In this document: positions 1 through 7,641 of the stretch, one piece after another | How positions within the stretch are numbered: the first letter of the stretch is position 1 | Layout: every line of letters starts with the position of its first letter | Assembly: GCA_903898855.1 (NCBI GenBank) | Contig: CAIUHB010000080.1 | Coordinates: 1-19,145 of the forward strand | Source of the DNA: an uncultured Actinomycetes bacterium | GTDB taxonomy: Bacteria > Actinomycetota > Actinomycetes > Nanopelagicales > Nanopelagicaceae | Direction of reading: 5' to 3' | DNA: 19,145 nt | Position numbers and translations under genes: made by a program | The notes under the pieces: model-generated | What the model saw: only the letters and a program-made list of their open reading frames with translations | The model's database searches: none | What the model was told of the DNA's origin: nothing

Positions 1-1652
1 AGTGCGCTTGCAAGGACAGATGCTGGAATACCGTCGAGCTTGGTATCAAGTTGGAGTGCGGTAACGAAATCTTTGGTACCTGCAACCTTGAAGTCCATGT
101 CGCCAAATGCATCTTCGGCGCCCAGGATGTCGGTGATTGCTACGTACTCGGTCTTGCCATCGACTTCATCAGAGATGAGGCCCATCGCAATACCAGCGAC
201 CGCTGCCTTGAGCGGAACGCCAGCGTTAAGAAGTGACATGGTTGAGGCACAGACAGAACCCATGGATGTTGATCCATTGGAGCCAAGTGCTTCTGAAACC
301 TGACGAATTGCGTAAGGGAACTCTTCACGAGTTGGGAGTACTGGAACGAGCGCGCGCTCAGCGAGAGCACCGTGTCCAATTTCGCGACGCTTTGGTGAAC
401 CAACGCGACCGGTCTCTCCTACTGAGTAAGGAGGGAAGTTGTAGTTGTGCATATAACGCTTGTGGTTCTCTGGACTCAATGTGTCGAGCTGTTGCTCCAT
501 CTTGAGCATATTGAGAGTAGTGACACCAAGAATCTGGGTCTCACCGCGCTCGAAGATTGCCGAACCGTGAACGCGAGGCATGACTTCAACTTCAGCGGTG
601 ATAGCGCGAATATCGCGAGGACCACGCCCATCGATACGCACCTTCTCGCGAAGTACGCGCTGGCGAACAAGCTTCTTTGTTACTGAACGAAGGGCGGCAG
701 AAATTTCCTTACCGCGACCTTCAAATTGCTCAGCAAGAGCTTCGGTGACTGATGCATTTACTTCATCAAGTGCGGTTTCGCGCTCTTGTTTTCCAGCAAT
801 GGTAAGGGCCTTAGCCAACTTATCCTTTGCAGCTGCTTCAACTGCAGCGTAAACATCATCTTGGTAATCCAAGTAGACCGGGAATACGCCGGTTGGCTTT
901 GCTGCAACCTTGGCGAGCTCCATTTGCGCCTCGCAGAGAATGCGAATAAATGGCTTTGCAGCATCGAGTCCTGCGCCAACGATCTCTTCGGTTGGAGCGC
1001 CTGCTCCACCCTTGATGAGATCAATTGTCTTGGATGTCGCTTCGGCTTCGACCATCATGATGGCAACATCATCGCCGGCAATTCGACCAGCAACGACCAT
1101 ATCAAAGACAGCCTTCTCAAGATCTGAGTGGTTAGGGAATGCAACCCATTGACCCTCGATCAATGCAACGCGAACTCCACCAACTGGGCCAGAGAATGGC
1201 AAGCCAGCTAATTGAGTTGACATCGAAGCTGCGTTAATCGCAATGACGTCATACATATGGTCTGGATTGAGCGCCATTACAGTGACGACGATCTGAACTT
1301 CGTTACGAAGTCCCTTAACGAATGTTGGACGCAATGGACGGTCGATCAAACGACAGGTCAGGATTGCATCTTCTGATGGACGACCTTCACGGCGGAAGAA
1401 TGAGCCAGGAATCTTTCCTGCTGCATACATACGCTCTTCTACATCCACTGTTAGTGGGAAGAAGTCGAATTGGTCCTTAGGTTGCTTTGAGGCAGTTGTT
1501 GCTGAAAGCAACATTGAATCATCGTCGAGATAAACGACTGCGGTACCTGCTGCTTGACGAGCTAGGCGTCCGGTTTCAAAGCGGATCTCTCTTTTTCCAA
1601 ACTTGCCGTTATCAATCTTGGCAACGGCGAACTTCACATCTTGACCTTCCAT
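1..1652 (-). CDS. pnp: Polyribonucleotide nucleotidyltransferase (PNPase), 3' end cut by window edge
   Basis: PNPase degrades RNA 3' to 5' by phosphorolysis and can add 3' tails; it works as a trimer in the cytoplasm. The 550 codons present cover both RNase PH-like domains. Near the N-terminus are the conserved stretches [15 protein letters not shown] and [20 protein letters not shown], followed by [14 protein letters not shown]. The catalytic stretch [13 protein letters not shown] is intact, with D514, D520 and K522 matching the E. coli catalytic Asp, Asp and Lys. The C-terminal KH and S1 RNA-binding domains lie beyond position 1. I chose the ATG at 1652, giving MEGQDVKF, because GGAG lies 6 bases upstream and actinobacterial PNPases start this way; an in-frame ATG at 1664 would add four residues. 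The gene follows rpsO and has a structured leader, suggesting autoregulation. Confidence 0.97.
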   Translation of the reverse strand, partial: MEGQDVKFAVAKIDNGKFGKREIRFETGRLARQAAGTAVVYLDDDSMLLSATTASKQPKDQFDFFPLTVDVEERMYAAGKIPGSFFRREGRPSEDAILTCRLIDRPLRPTFVKGLRNEVQIVVTVMALNPDHMYDVIAINAASMSTQLAGLPFSGPVGGVRVALIEGQWVAFPNHSDLEKAVFDMVVAGRIAGDDVAIMMVEAEATSKTIDLIKGGAGAPTEEIVGAGLDAAKPFIRILCEAQMELAKVAAKPTGVFPVYLDYQDDVYAAVEAAAKDKLAKALTIAGKQERETALDEVNASVTEALAEQFEGRGKEISAALRSVTKKLVRQRVLREKVRIDGRGPRDIRAITAEVEVMPRVHGSAIFERGETQILGVTTLNMLKMEQQLDTLSPENHKRYMHNYNFPPYSVGETGRVGSPKRREIGHGALAERALVPVLPTREEFPYAIRQVSEALGSNGSTSMGSVCASTMSLLNAGVPLKAAVAGIAMGLISDEVDGKTEYVAITDILGAEDAFGDMDFKVAGTKDFVTALQLDTKLDGIPASVLASA

Positions 1653-1677
1653 AGGTCGCTCCATTTCTTTAAATCCC

Positions 1678-1696
1678 CATCAAAATTCTTTTGATG
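1678..1696 (-). promoter_or_regulatory. Hairpin just upstream of the pnp start
   Basis: A perfect inverted repeat with 8-base arms (CATCAAAA and TTTTGATG) and a 3-base loop ends about 25 bases before the chosen pnp ATG. In the transcript it would fold immediately 5' of the ribosome-binding region. It is AT-rich and is not followed by a U-run, so it does not look like an intrinsic terminator. A role in modulating pnp translation or mRNA decay is inference. Confidence 0.5.
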
Positions 1697-1700
1697 AAGT

Positions 1701-1789
1701 GCCTCGCATCAGGAAATGGATCTTCGATCGAAGTTCACGGAAATCATTTCCGGAAACCACTACCGAGGACCAATTACTTGATGCGAGGC
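1701..1789 (-). promoter_or_regulatory. pnp leader: long-range stem enclosing alternative hairpins
   Basis: The arms GCCTCGCATCA (1701-1711) and TGATGCGAGGC (1779-1789) are perfectly complementary over 11 bases. Directly inside, GGAAATG (1712-1718) pairs perfectly with CATTTCC (1745-1751), which extends one strand of the helix to 18 bases. CATTTCC can instead pair locally in the hairpin CGGAAAT-C-ATTTCCG (1738-1752), so the two folds exclude each other. A further palindrome, CTTCGATCGAAG, sits at 1722-1733. In E. coli and Streptomyces the rpsO-pnp intergenic RNA forms a stem cut by RNase III, and in E. coli PNPase then represses its own message. The location and size here fit that kind of element; function is inferred. 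Confidence 0.6.
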
Positions 1790-1806
1790 GTCGTGTTAAT
1801 TACAGA

Positions 1807-1822
1807 GTTCTTAGATAAGAAC
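1807..1822 (-). terminator. Hairpin 14 bases after rpsO stop; weak terminator or processing/stability stem
   Basis: A perfect inverted repeat with 7-base arms (GTTCTTA and TAAGAAC) and a 2-base centre lies just downstream of the rpsO stop codon. On the transcribed strand it is followed by TCTGTAATTAAC, which lacks a proper U-tract. Strong intrinsic termination is therefore doubtful, and read-through into pnp is expected. It may instead protect the rpsO 3' end. Confidence 0.35.
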
Positions 1823-1836
1823 TGCTGGGTTTGCTA

Positions 1837-2106
1837 TTAGCGACGGATACCGAGTTTCTCGATAATTGCGCGATAGCGGGTGACATCTGTCTTTGCGAGG
1901 TATTGCAAAATTCGACGACGCTTACCTACGAGCAACAAGAGACCGCGACGGTTGTGGTGGTCGTGCTTGTTGGACTTGAGGTGCTCAGTAATTTGTTCGA
2001 TACGACGTGAGAGCAAAGCGACCTGAGCTTCAGGACTTCCCGTGTCAGTGGCAGAAGTGCCGTACTTTGCGATGATTTCTTTTTTCTCTGCTGGCTGTAG
2101 TGCCAT
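1837..2106 (-). CDS. rpsO: 30S ribosomal protein S15
   Basis: S15 is a primary 16S rRNA-binding protein of the small-subunit platform and is needed for bridge contacts with the large subunit. The 89-residue length is exactly that of the family. The conserved signature is present: the [12 protein letters not shown] helix, then the [20 protein letters not shown] stretch that carries the rRNA-contacting His, Asp and Ser/Arg positions, ending KLGIRR. The ATG at 2106 has a full AGGAGG Shine-Dalgarno sequence 8 bases upstream (2115-2120). The gene lies between ribF and pnp with about 150 bases of leader, the longest 5' gap upstream of any gene here apart from those of pnp and infB. It therefore probably has its own promoter and may be autoregulated by S15 binding, as in other bacteria. 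Confidence 0.98.
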   Translation of the reverse strand: MALQPAEKKEIIAKYGTSATDTGSPEAQVALLSRRIEQITEHLKSNKHDHHNRRGLLLLVGKRRRILQYLAKTDVTRYRAIIEKLGIRR

Positions 2107-2129
2107 GTGTATAGCCTCCTGTGTACTGT

Positions 2130-2145
2130 CACGAGGGCCTCGGTG
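2130..2145 (-). promoter_or_regulatory. Hairpin in the rpsO leader
   Basis: On the transcribed strand CAC-C-GAG-GCC-CTC-GTG can fold into a small stem with one bulged C. It ends 9 bases before the AGGAGG ribosome-binding site of rpsO. Further self-complementary segments (GTGATTCAC at 2145-2153) overlap it, so alternative folds are possible. S15 represses its own mRNA through structurally different leaders in several bacterial phyla; whether this is such a site is inference. Confidence 0.3.
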
Positions 2146-2195
2146 TGATTCACGAAGGCTCGATTACTCGTTTTAAACGTCTTAACGACCTGCGT

Positions 2196-2225
2196 AGGTT
2201 ACCAGCGTGAGCGTAGCCCCGACAA
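2196..2225 (-). promoter_or_regulatory. Candidate sigma-A promoter for rpsO(-pnp)
   Basis: On the minus strand TTGTCG (2220-2225) and TAACCT (2196-2201) are separated by 18 bases. They match the TTGNNN / TANNNT pattern of actinobacterial housekeeping promoters. It sits in the only sizeable gap upstream of rpsO, predicting a leader of roughly 80 bases. It was found by eye only. Confidence 0.35.
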
Positions 2226-2256
2226 AACGAGCGGGAATTGAGCGTAAATCAGCCGG

Positions 2257-3138
2257 CTATTGTGCAGAGAGAGCAGCTTTGGCATCGAGGCAATCTTGCG
2301 CCATCTGCACCAAGAGCGATTCCAATCCATCGAACTTCAAGGTATCGCGTAGTCGCGTAACAAATTCAACTTTTGCTACTTGGTCATATAAATCTAAATC
2401 AGTTTGATCAAGGGCATACGCCTCGACTTGTCGTCCGCGCACTCCAGGAAAAGTTGGGTTAGTGCCAATAGAAATTGCAGCTACCCAACGTTTATCACCA
2501 ACGGTTAGCCAACCGGCATAAATCCCATCTGCTGGAATTGTGGCGAGGGCGGTTAATCCAATGTTTGCCGTTGGATAACCAATCTCACGTCCACGCTTCT
2601 CGCCATGAACAACTGGTCCTTTGAGATAGTGATTGCGAGTCAGAAGTTCTGCGGCGCGTTCAACATCGCCATCGGTGATGAGGTGGCGAATTCTGGTTGA
2701 TGAGACAGGCGAACCACGATCTTCTTTCAGCGGAATGATGGTGACCCCAAAACCTTTCTTAGCGTTGGCAAGGTATTCAGCGGTGCCGGCTGCCTTGTGA
2801 CCAAAGGTGAAGTTAGCGCCAACAATGACGTGTGTGGCATGCAATTTCTCTATAAGTATCTGATCAATGAAATCATCCGGTGACATCGCGGCAAATTCCG
2901 GAGTGAACTCGAGTGCAACAACTTCATCCGCTCCCCCGCTCATCAAGAGTTCAACTCGATCTTCCATCGGCACTAATTGTGATGGAGTGCGCTCTGGCGC
3001 AAAGATTGAAGTTGGGTGGGGAAAGAAAGTGAGCGCAACAACTCGGCCATGAGTTGCGGCCAATTTCAAAAGCTCTTGGTGGCCACGATGTACGCCATCG
3101 AAGATTCCGATGACTACACAAGTATCTGGCCTGGACAT
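2257..3138 (-). CDS. ribF: Bifunctional riboflavin kinase / FAD synthetase
   Basis: RibF phosphorylates riboflavin to FMN and adenylylates FMN to FAD. The N-terminal nucleotidyltransferase module shows GIFDGVHRGH (residues 11-20), the VGANFTFGH loop and the SSTRIR motif (146-151). The C-terminal riboflavin-kinase module shows the GREIGYPTANI motif (about 183-193) and the VEAYALD stretch, which includes the candidate catalytic Glu. At 293 residues it is shorter than many actinobacterial RibF proteins, because it begins almost directly at the first beta strand. An in-frame stop lies five codons upstream of the ATG at 3138, so no longer start is available. The start lies 4 bases past the truB stop with no strong Shine-Dalgarno sequence, implying coupling to truB. 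Confidence 0.96.
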   Translation of the reverse strand: MSRPDTCVVIGIFDGVHRGHQELLKLAATHGRVVALTFFPHPTSIFAPERTPSQLVPMEDRVELLMSGGADEVVALEFTPEFAAMSPDDFIDQILIEKLHATHVIVGANFTFGHKAAGTAEYLANAKKGFGVTIIPLKEDRGSPVSSTRIRHLITDGDVERAAELLTRNHYLKGPVVHGEKRGREIGYPTANIGLTALATIPADGIYAGWLTVGDKRWVAAISIGTNPTFPGVRGRQVEAYALDQTDLDLYDQVAKVEFVTRLRDTLKFDGLESLLVQMAQDCLDAKAALSAQ

Positions 3139-3142
3139 CTGC

Positions 3143-4015
3143 TTATTCTTTCACAGCAACCAGTATAGGTGCTGCCACCGATTTAGCGGCTATAACTTTA
3201 TTCTCAAGCAGCGCAGCAAATTCACCCTGTGGCGAAAGTGCTGCATGGAGCTCGCCACTTGGATTTGGCTCAAGGAAGCGACCGAAGGAGATCTCATTCA
3301 TCTCATTGAAATCTAAAGTGCGAGTAGGAAGTACTTTTGCAATTCCCTCAGCAACCGTGATCAGTTCCCGGTCTTGCCAATCACCGCACTCTGCGATCGA
3401 AAATGGGGAGACAAGTGTGCGGCGCAGTGCGGTGAGGTGCCCGCCAACTTTGAGCGCAGCGCCTAAGTCGCGAGCAATAGAACGAATATATGTGCCGGCA
3501 GAGCATCTCACTCTGATATCAATATCAATTACTTCTGCGCTGCGCCGAATCTCTTTAATCTCAATCTCATAGATTTCTACTTCACGAGCCGGGATATCTA
3601 CTACTTCTCCTTCGCGTACCCGCTGGTGCGCGCTCTTGCCATCAATCTTTATGGCAGAGACCGAACTGGGCTTCTGCATAATTGTGCCAATCAGTCCGGC
3701 GAGAAAATCTCTAATTTCTGAATCAATTAGGTGGGCAGCGCTTTTACTCTCGAGTACATCGCCTTCGCGATCATCGGTATGAGTTGAAATTCCCAACCGG
3801 ATGGTCGCCTCATATTCTTTTGCGCCATCGGTGATGTATTGAAGCAATCTAGTTGCGCTTCCAATTCCTAAGACGAGCACACCGGTCGCCATCGGATCTA
3901 AAGTTCCGGCATGGCCCACCTTTTTAGTGCCGAGGCGTTTGCGAACCTTTGCGACTACATCATGGCTAGTCATGCCGCCGACTTTATCTACTAGAAGAAA
4001 ACCATTCACTTCCAA
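3143..4015 (-). CDS. truB: tRNA pseudouridine-55 synthase
   Basis: TruB converts U55 in the T-loop of tRNAs to pseudouridine. The N-terminal catalytic motif VGHAGTLDPMATGVL is intact, and its Asp (residue 40 from the TTG start) is the catalytic residue. The GxxLDK-like opening (FLLVDKVGGMTSHDVV) and the CSAGTYIRSIARDLG motif are also present. The C-terminal part (about residues 215-290) is PUA-like. The open reading frame begins at TTG (4015). An in-frame GTG at 4009, with AAGG 9 bases upstream, is an equally good or better start and would give VNGFLLVDK. The gene follows rbfA by 17 bases. Many actinobacteria have a DHH phosphoesterase gene between rbfA and truB; none is present here. Confidence 0.96.
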   Translation of the reverse strand: MEVNGFLLVDKVGGMTSHDVVAKVRKRLGTKKVGHAGTLDPMATGVLVLGIGSATRLLQYITDGAKEYEATIRLGISTHTDDREGDVLESKSAAHLIDSEIRDFLAGLIGTIMQKPSSVSAIKIDGKSAHQRVREGEVVDIPAREVEIYEIEIKEIRRSAEVIDIDIRVRCSAGTYIRSIARDLGAALKVGGHLTALRRTLVSPFSIAECGDWQDRELITVAEGIAKVLPTRTLDFNEMNEISFGRFLEPNPSGELHAALSPQGEFAALLENKVIAAKSVAAPILVAVKE

Positions 4016-4032
4016 AGGCCTTAGCTGGGTAC

Positions 4033-4449
4033 TTAGTCGCGGGTCTTGTAAGGATCGGCTTCGCCAACTGGCTTAGCGTTTGCTCGAAGTTTGGCTAGCT
4101 CTTCATCGGCTTTGCGACTTTGCGAAAGCAGATCATTCATTGCACTTGCAGACTCTTGCAGTCCATCGGCAAAGAATTCCAAAGAAGGAGTGATGCGAAG
4201 TCCTAGTGCGTGACCAACTTCGGAGCGAAGCATGCCCTTGGCGGAGTTCAGCGCAGCGGCTGTCTCCTCCTGAGCGTTTGCATCACCAAGCACGGTGTAG
4301 AAGATGGAGGCTTGTTGTAGGTCACCGGTAACGCGAACATCGGTCAATGTGACAAAGCCCAGACGCGGATCTTTTACCCGCGTCTCGAGGGCTCCGGCAA
4401 CTACCTCTTTAATGCGATCGGCGACTTTGAGTGCGCGATTGGAGGCCAT
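4033..4449 (-). CDS. rbfA: Ribosome-binding factor A (30S maturation factor)
   Basis: RbfA binds the 30S neck near the 5' part of 16S rRNA and helps late small-subunit maturation and cold adaptation. The 138-residue protein has the single KH-like fold of the family. Recognisable stretches are ALKVADRIKEVVAGALE at the start, DPRLGFVTLTDVRVTGDLQQA, and the LGLRITPSLEFFAD strand. The charged C-terminal tail ends in DPYKTRD, typical of actinobacterial RbfA. The ATG at 4449 lies 3 bases after the infB stop codon and has only a purine-rich stretch rather than a clear Shine-Dalgarno sequence. Translation is therefore probably coupled to infB. Confidence 0.97.
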   Translation of the reverse strand: MASNRALKVADRIKEVVAGALETRVKDPRLGFVTLTDVRVTGDLQQASIFYTVLGDANAQEETAAALNSAKGMLRSEVGHALGLRITPSLEFFADGLQESASAMNDLLSQSRKADEELAKLRANAKPVGEADPYKTRD

Positions 4450-4452
4450 GAG

Positions 4453-7167
4453 TTATGCCCGCTTCTTTTCACGCATTTCGAAGGTCTGAATGATGTCGCC
4501 AACTTCAAGCTCTTTGTAGTTTCCAAGTCCGATACCGCACTCGAAACCTTCCTTAACTTCAGTTGCATCATCCTTAAATCGACGAAGTGATTCGATGGTG
4601 AGACCTTCGCCAATGACGACGCCACCACGCAATGTGCGAGCCTTGGCATTTCGGCGAATGAATCCATCTTGCACGATAGAACCGGCAATATTTCCAAACT
4701 TGCTGGACTTGAAGATATCGCGGACTTCGGCATTTCCAAGAATGACCTCTTCGTACTCTGGCTTGAGCAAGCCCTTGAGTGAAGCTTCTATCTCTTCAAT
4801 TGCCTGGTAGATAACGGTGTAGAAGCGAATTTCTACGCCTTCGGCATCAGCAAAGATTGCAGTTTGTGGTTCTGGCTTAACGTTGAAGCCGAGAATTACT
4901 GCAGTTGAGGCAGATGCAAGGGTTACGTCGTTCTTGGTAATTGCACCTACGCCGCGGTGGATAACGCGAAGTTCAACTTCGCTACCAACATCGAGTTGTA
5001 AGAGCGCATCTTCGAGCGCTTCCACAGAACCAGATACATCGCCCTTGAGAATGAGGTTAAGTGTGGAGACCTTGGATTGCTCCATGAAGTCTTCGAGTGA
5101 AACCTTCTTGCGAGTCTTAGCGAGAAGTGCGTTTCGCATTGCCAGCTGACGCTTCTCCGCGATCTGACGAGCAGTGCGATCATCTTCCGCGACCATAAAG
5201 GTATCGCCGGCACCAGGAACGGAGGTAAATCCGAGTACCTGTACTGGACGAGATGGGCCGGCCTCTTCGACATTTGCGCCGTTCTCATCGAGCATCGCAC
5301 GAACGCGACCATAAGAACCGCCAGCGACAATTGCATCACCAACGTGAAGTGTTCCGCGTTGTACAAGAACAGTGGCAACCGGGCCACGACCCTTATCCAA
5401 GTTAGCTTCAATGGCAACGCCACGAGCTACATCATCGGCTACTGCGCGCAGATCGATTGCGGCATCGGCTACCAAGAGAATTGCATCGATAAGTTCATCG
5501 ATACCTGCTCCCGACTTTGCCGAGACGTTAATAAACATGGTGTCGCCGCCATATTCTTCGGCGACCAAGTTGTACTCAGTCAATTGCTGGCGGACCTTAT
5601 CTGGGTTTGCGCCTTCCTTATCGACCTTGTTAACAGCGACAACTACTGGAACATCTGCTGCTTGTGCGTGGTTGAGCGCTTCGATGGTCTGTGGCATAAC
5701 GCCATCGTCAGCTGCAACAACGAGAACTGCGATGTCAGTTACCTTTGCACCACGAGCACGCATAGCGGTAAATGCTTCGTGACCTGGCGTATCAATAAAG
5801 GTAATTGCGCGATTAACGCCGTCGTGATCGTGATGGATTTGGTAGGCACCAATGTGCTGGGTAATTCCACCGGCTTCAGATTTGATGACCTCAGTAGAGC
5901 GAATCGCATCCAAGAGACGAGTCTTACCGTGGTCAACGTGACCCATAACGGTGACGATTGGCGAGCGCACAACGAGATCTTCTTCGTTGATATTTGCCAG
6001 CTCATCTTCGAGGTTGATATCGAACTCTTTCAGAAGTTCGCGATCTTCATCTTCTGGGCTAACGATTTGGATAACGAAGCCAAGCTCTGCTCCGAGCAAC
6101 ATGAAGGTATCTTCATCAACGGATTGGGTAGCAGTCACCATCTCACCTAAGTGGAATAGCGCTGAAACTAATGCAGCTGGATCGCCACCAATCTTCTCGG
6201 CAAAGTCCATCAGAGTTGCACCGCGACGAAGTCGAATAGATGTCTTGCCATCACCATGCGGAATTACTGCGCCGCCCAGTGATGGGGCTGCCATATTGTC
6301 GAACTCTTCACGTAGCGCCTTCTTGCTCTTATGCGCCTTGCGATTCTTGCTGCCCTGCTTTCCAAATGCACCTGCTGCACCGCCGCGTTGATGACGACCG
6401 CCGCCCTTATTTGGTCCAAAACTATTATTCGCTGGCGCACCGCCACCTGCATTAGGTGTGCGATATGGAGATGGTGCACCTGTGCCACCGGGACGTGCGC
6501 CAGTTGAACCTGGAGCACCCGCGCCAGGAGGACGCGCACCTTGCGGACGCGCTGCAAAACCTGGACGTACAGATCCGGGACGAGCACCAGACATTGGTGG
6601 ACGCTCTCCTGGACGAAGCGGACGTTGTGCAGGTGGACGCGGAACTGCGCCACCGGCAGAGAATGGATTGTTGCCAGCGCGTGGTGGACGTGGCATTGCA
6701 GATGGTGTTGAGAATGGATTGTTGCCTGCAGCAGGTGGCATCGCTGGCTTTGGAGCAGATGGAACTGCTGGAGTCGCGGATGCAGATGGAATTGGAGCTA
6801 CTGGAGTGGCTGGTGCAACTTGTGCGGCTGGCACAGCTTCGGCTGCTGCTTGCGCACTAGCGATTTGAGCGCGAGTTCCCTCTGGAAGTGAGGCCAGCGC
6901 CGCTTCAATCTCTTCTGGGGTTGGGGTCGCAGTTTTCTTCGCTGCTGTTTTCTTGGCGGCAGCTTTTTTCGCTGGCTTTTCGGCAGGTGCCTCTTGCGCC
7001 TTAGCTGCTAACTCGGGAAATTTCTCCATCAACTTGCGCGCTACTGGCGCTTCAATGGTTGAGGATGCTGATCGGACGAACTCTCCGACTTCTTGTAACT
7101 TAGCGAGCAATTCCTTGCTCTCTAAACCTAAATCTTTTGCTAACTCGTATACGCGAAGCTTTGCCAT
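4453..7167 (-). CDS. infB: Translation initiation factor IF-2
   Basis: IF-2 is the GTPase that recruits fMet-tRNA to the 30S subunit and promotes subunit joining. From the ATG at 7167 the protein has 904 residues. It starts with an IF2_N domain ([15 protein letters not shown]), then a long Ala/Pro/Gly/Arg-rich linker (about 55-260) and a basic [14 protein letters not shown] segment, followed by the second IF2_N domain. The GTPase motifs are all intact: G1 GHVDHGKT (409-416), G3 DTPGH (459-463), G4 NKVD (513-516) and G5 SAKSG (549-553). The C-terminal fMet-tRNA domain ends at [16 protein letters not shown] preferred 7167 over the upstream GTG at 7191 because GGAAGG lies 4 bases before it and MAKLRVYEL is the usual start. 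The roughly 150-base leader holds hairpins and short ORFs. Confidence 0.98.
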   Translation of the reverse strand: MAKLRVYELAKDLGLESKELLAKLQEVGEFVRSASSTIEAPVARKLMEKFPELAAKAQEAPAEKPAKKAAAKKTAAKKTATPTPEEIEAALASLPEGTRAQIASAQAAAEAVPAAQVAPATPVAPIPSASATPAVPSAPKPAMPPAAGNNPFSTPSAMPRPPRAGNNPFSAGGAVPRPPAQRPLRPGERPPMSGARPGSVRPGFAARPQGARPPGAGAPGSTGARPGGTGAPSPYRTPNAGGGAPANNSFGPNKGGGRHQRGGAAGAFGKQGSKNRKAHKSKKALREEFDNMAAPSLGGAVIPHGDGKTSIRLRRGATLMDFAEKIGGDPAALVSALFHLGEMVTATQSVDEDTFMLLGAELGFVIQIVSPEDEDRELLKEFDINLEDELANINEEDLVVRSPIVTVMGHVDHGKTRLLDAIRSTEVIKSEAGGITQHIGAYQIHHDHDGVNRAITFIDTPGHEAFTAMRARGAKVTDIAVLVVAADDGVMPQTIEALNHAQAADVPVVVAVNKVDKEGANPDKVRQQLTEYNLVAEEYGGDTMFINVSAKSGAGIDELIDAILLVADAAIDLRAVADDVARGVAIEANLDKGRGPVATVLVQRGTLHVGDAIVAGGSYGRVRAMLDENGANVEEAGPSRPVQVLGFTSVPGAGDTFMVAEDDRTARQIAEKRQLAMRNALLAKTRKKVSLEDFMEQSKVSTLNLILKGDVSGSVEALEDALLQLDVGSEVELRVIHRGVGAITKNDVTLASASTAVILGFNVKPEPQTAIFADAEGVEIRFYTVIYQAIEEIEASLKGLLKPEYEEVILGNAEVRDIFKSSKFGNIAGSIVQDGFIRRNAKARTLRGGVVIGEGLTIESLRRFKDDATEVKEGFECGIGLGNYKELEVGDIIQTFEMREKKRA
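6659..6726 (-). repeat. Direct repeat inside the infB linker
   Basis: GAGAATGGATTGTTGCC occurs at 6659-6675 and again at 6710-6726. It encodes two copies of a GNNPFS unit, each in an AGNNPFS setting and followed within a few residues by a P-R-P-P stretch. It lies in the disordered linker of IF-2 and is best explained by small tandem duplication within low-complexity coding sequence. Confidence 0.8.
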
Positions 7168-7224
7168 TTTGCCTTCCTGACTTGGCCCCACGCTTTCTGC
7201 AGGAGCCTAAATAGATGCCTTACT

Positions 7225-7244
7225 CATGAGCGTGCGCGCTCATG
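7225..7244 (-). promoter_or_regulatory. Perfect hairpin in the infB leader
   Basis: CATGAGCG and CGCTCATG form a perfect 8-base stem with a 4-base loop, 57 bases upstream of the infB ATG. It is not followed by a U-run, so it is not an ordinary terminator. The stem contains the stop codon of a tiny upstream ORF (7275-7240) and two ATG triplets that open further tiny ORFs. It may control passage of ribosomes or RNA polymerase into infB; this is inference. Confidence 0.5.
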
Positions 7245-7275
7245 GTTGTGTTAGTTCCCTTTTAAAGGAAGACAT
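7240..7275 (-). CDS. Possible 11-codon leader peptide upstream of infB
   Basis: ATG at 7275 opens an 11-codon frame (MSSFKRELTQP) ending in TGA at 7240. It has AAGGAG (7282-7287) exactly 6 bases upstream, one of the best Shine-Dalgarno sequences in the window and better than those of most real genes here. Its stop overlaps ATGA with a second mini-frame (7243-7220, MSAHAHE), and both lie in the 7225-7244 hairpin. The peptide has no recognisable family and no run of one amino acid that would suggest classical attenuation. Its function, if any, would be translational control of infB. The frame is short enough to be chance, so confidence is low. Confidence 0.3.
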   Translation of the reverse strand: MSSFKRELTQP

Positions 7276-7294
7276 AATTTGCTCCTTCTCATGG

Positions 7295-7311
7295 GCCAGA
7301 AATTTTCTGGC
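7295..7311 (-). promoter_or_regulatory. Perfect hairpin immediately after ylxR
   Basis: GCCAGAAA and TTTCTGGC form 8-base arms around a single central base, 3 bases after the ylxR stop codon. Downstream on the transcript is CCATGAGAAGGAG, with no U-tract. It is unlikely to terminate transcription efficiently, but it could protect the upstream mRNA end or mark a processing point between ylxR and infB. Confidence 0.45.
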
Positions 7312-7314
7312 TCG

Positions 7315-7578
7315 TTACTGCAGAAATGCTTTGAGTTCGGCTAAATCCAGATTCTCATCTGACTTGAGCGCTCGCTCGAAGGATTTTCGCTGAACCGCAA
7401 TATCGAAACATTGACGGTGCAACCAAGCTCCCCGACCATCTTTGCGATTCTCCGGATCAGGCACTACGTGAGTGCCGACTCGAACTACGCGAAGAAGTTC
7501 GTTCTTACCTTCCCGCTTTCGACAAGCGATGCAGCTTCGAATAGGTAGTGCTGGATGTCTAACCGAGCGCATCCTCAC
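7315..7578 (-). CDS. ylxR: YlxR/RnpM family protein (DUF448)
   Basis: This small basic protein belongs to the YlxR family that almost always sits between nusA and infB. In Bacillus subtilis the homologue (RnpM) binds RNA and modulates RNase P, and it has also been described as nucleoid-associated. The 87-residue product has the family signature RSCIACRKREGKNELLRVV near the start and the GRGAWLHRQCFDIAVQRKSFERAL segment after it. The frame opens at GTG (7578) and an ATG two codons later (7572) is an alternative; neither has a clean Shine-Dalgarno sequence. It follows nusA by 63 bases that contain nothing recognisable. The family call is firm; the cellular role here is inferred from the homologue. 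Confidence 0.93.
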   Translation of the reverse strand: MRMRSVRHPALPIRSCIACRKREGKNELLRVVRVGTHVVPDPENRKDGRGAWLHRQCFDIAVQRKSFERALKSDENLDLAELKAFLQ

Positions 7579-7641
7579 CCACTCTTACTTCACCTGCGAA
7601 AACGTTATGTGCAAACCTTACCGCCCAGCCTTAACTCCCCG

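Noticed and set aside
1653..1664. Start of pnp at the ATG at 1664
   Set aside because: Possible, but the GGAG that serves the ATG at 1652 would then be inside the gene, and the preferred start gives the typical MEG opening.
2209..2245. Three GAGCG direct repeats downstream of ribF
   Set aside because: Five-base repeats at uneven spacing are within chance and are not associated with any recognisable element.
5344..6150. A 268-codon open frame on the plus strand
   Set aside because: It lies wholly antisense to the GTPase core of infB, which has intact conserved motifs. The product shows no family resemblance and no ribosome-binding site. It is a shadow frame.
6456..6868. Plus-strand frames rich in Gly/Arg/Pro or His/Asp/Val opposite the infB linker
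   Set aside because: They mirror the low-complexity Ala/Pro/Gly/Arg linker of IF-2; their composition is a by-product of that coding sequence.
7168..7191. Eight-residue N-terminal extension of IF-2 from a GTG at 7191
   Set aside because: The extra residues (MGPSQEGK) overlap the GGAAGG ribosome-binding site of the ATG at 7167, and MAKLRVYEL is the family's usual beginning.
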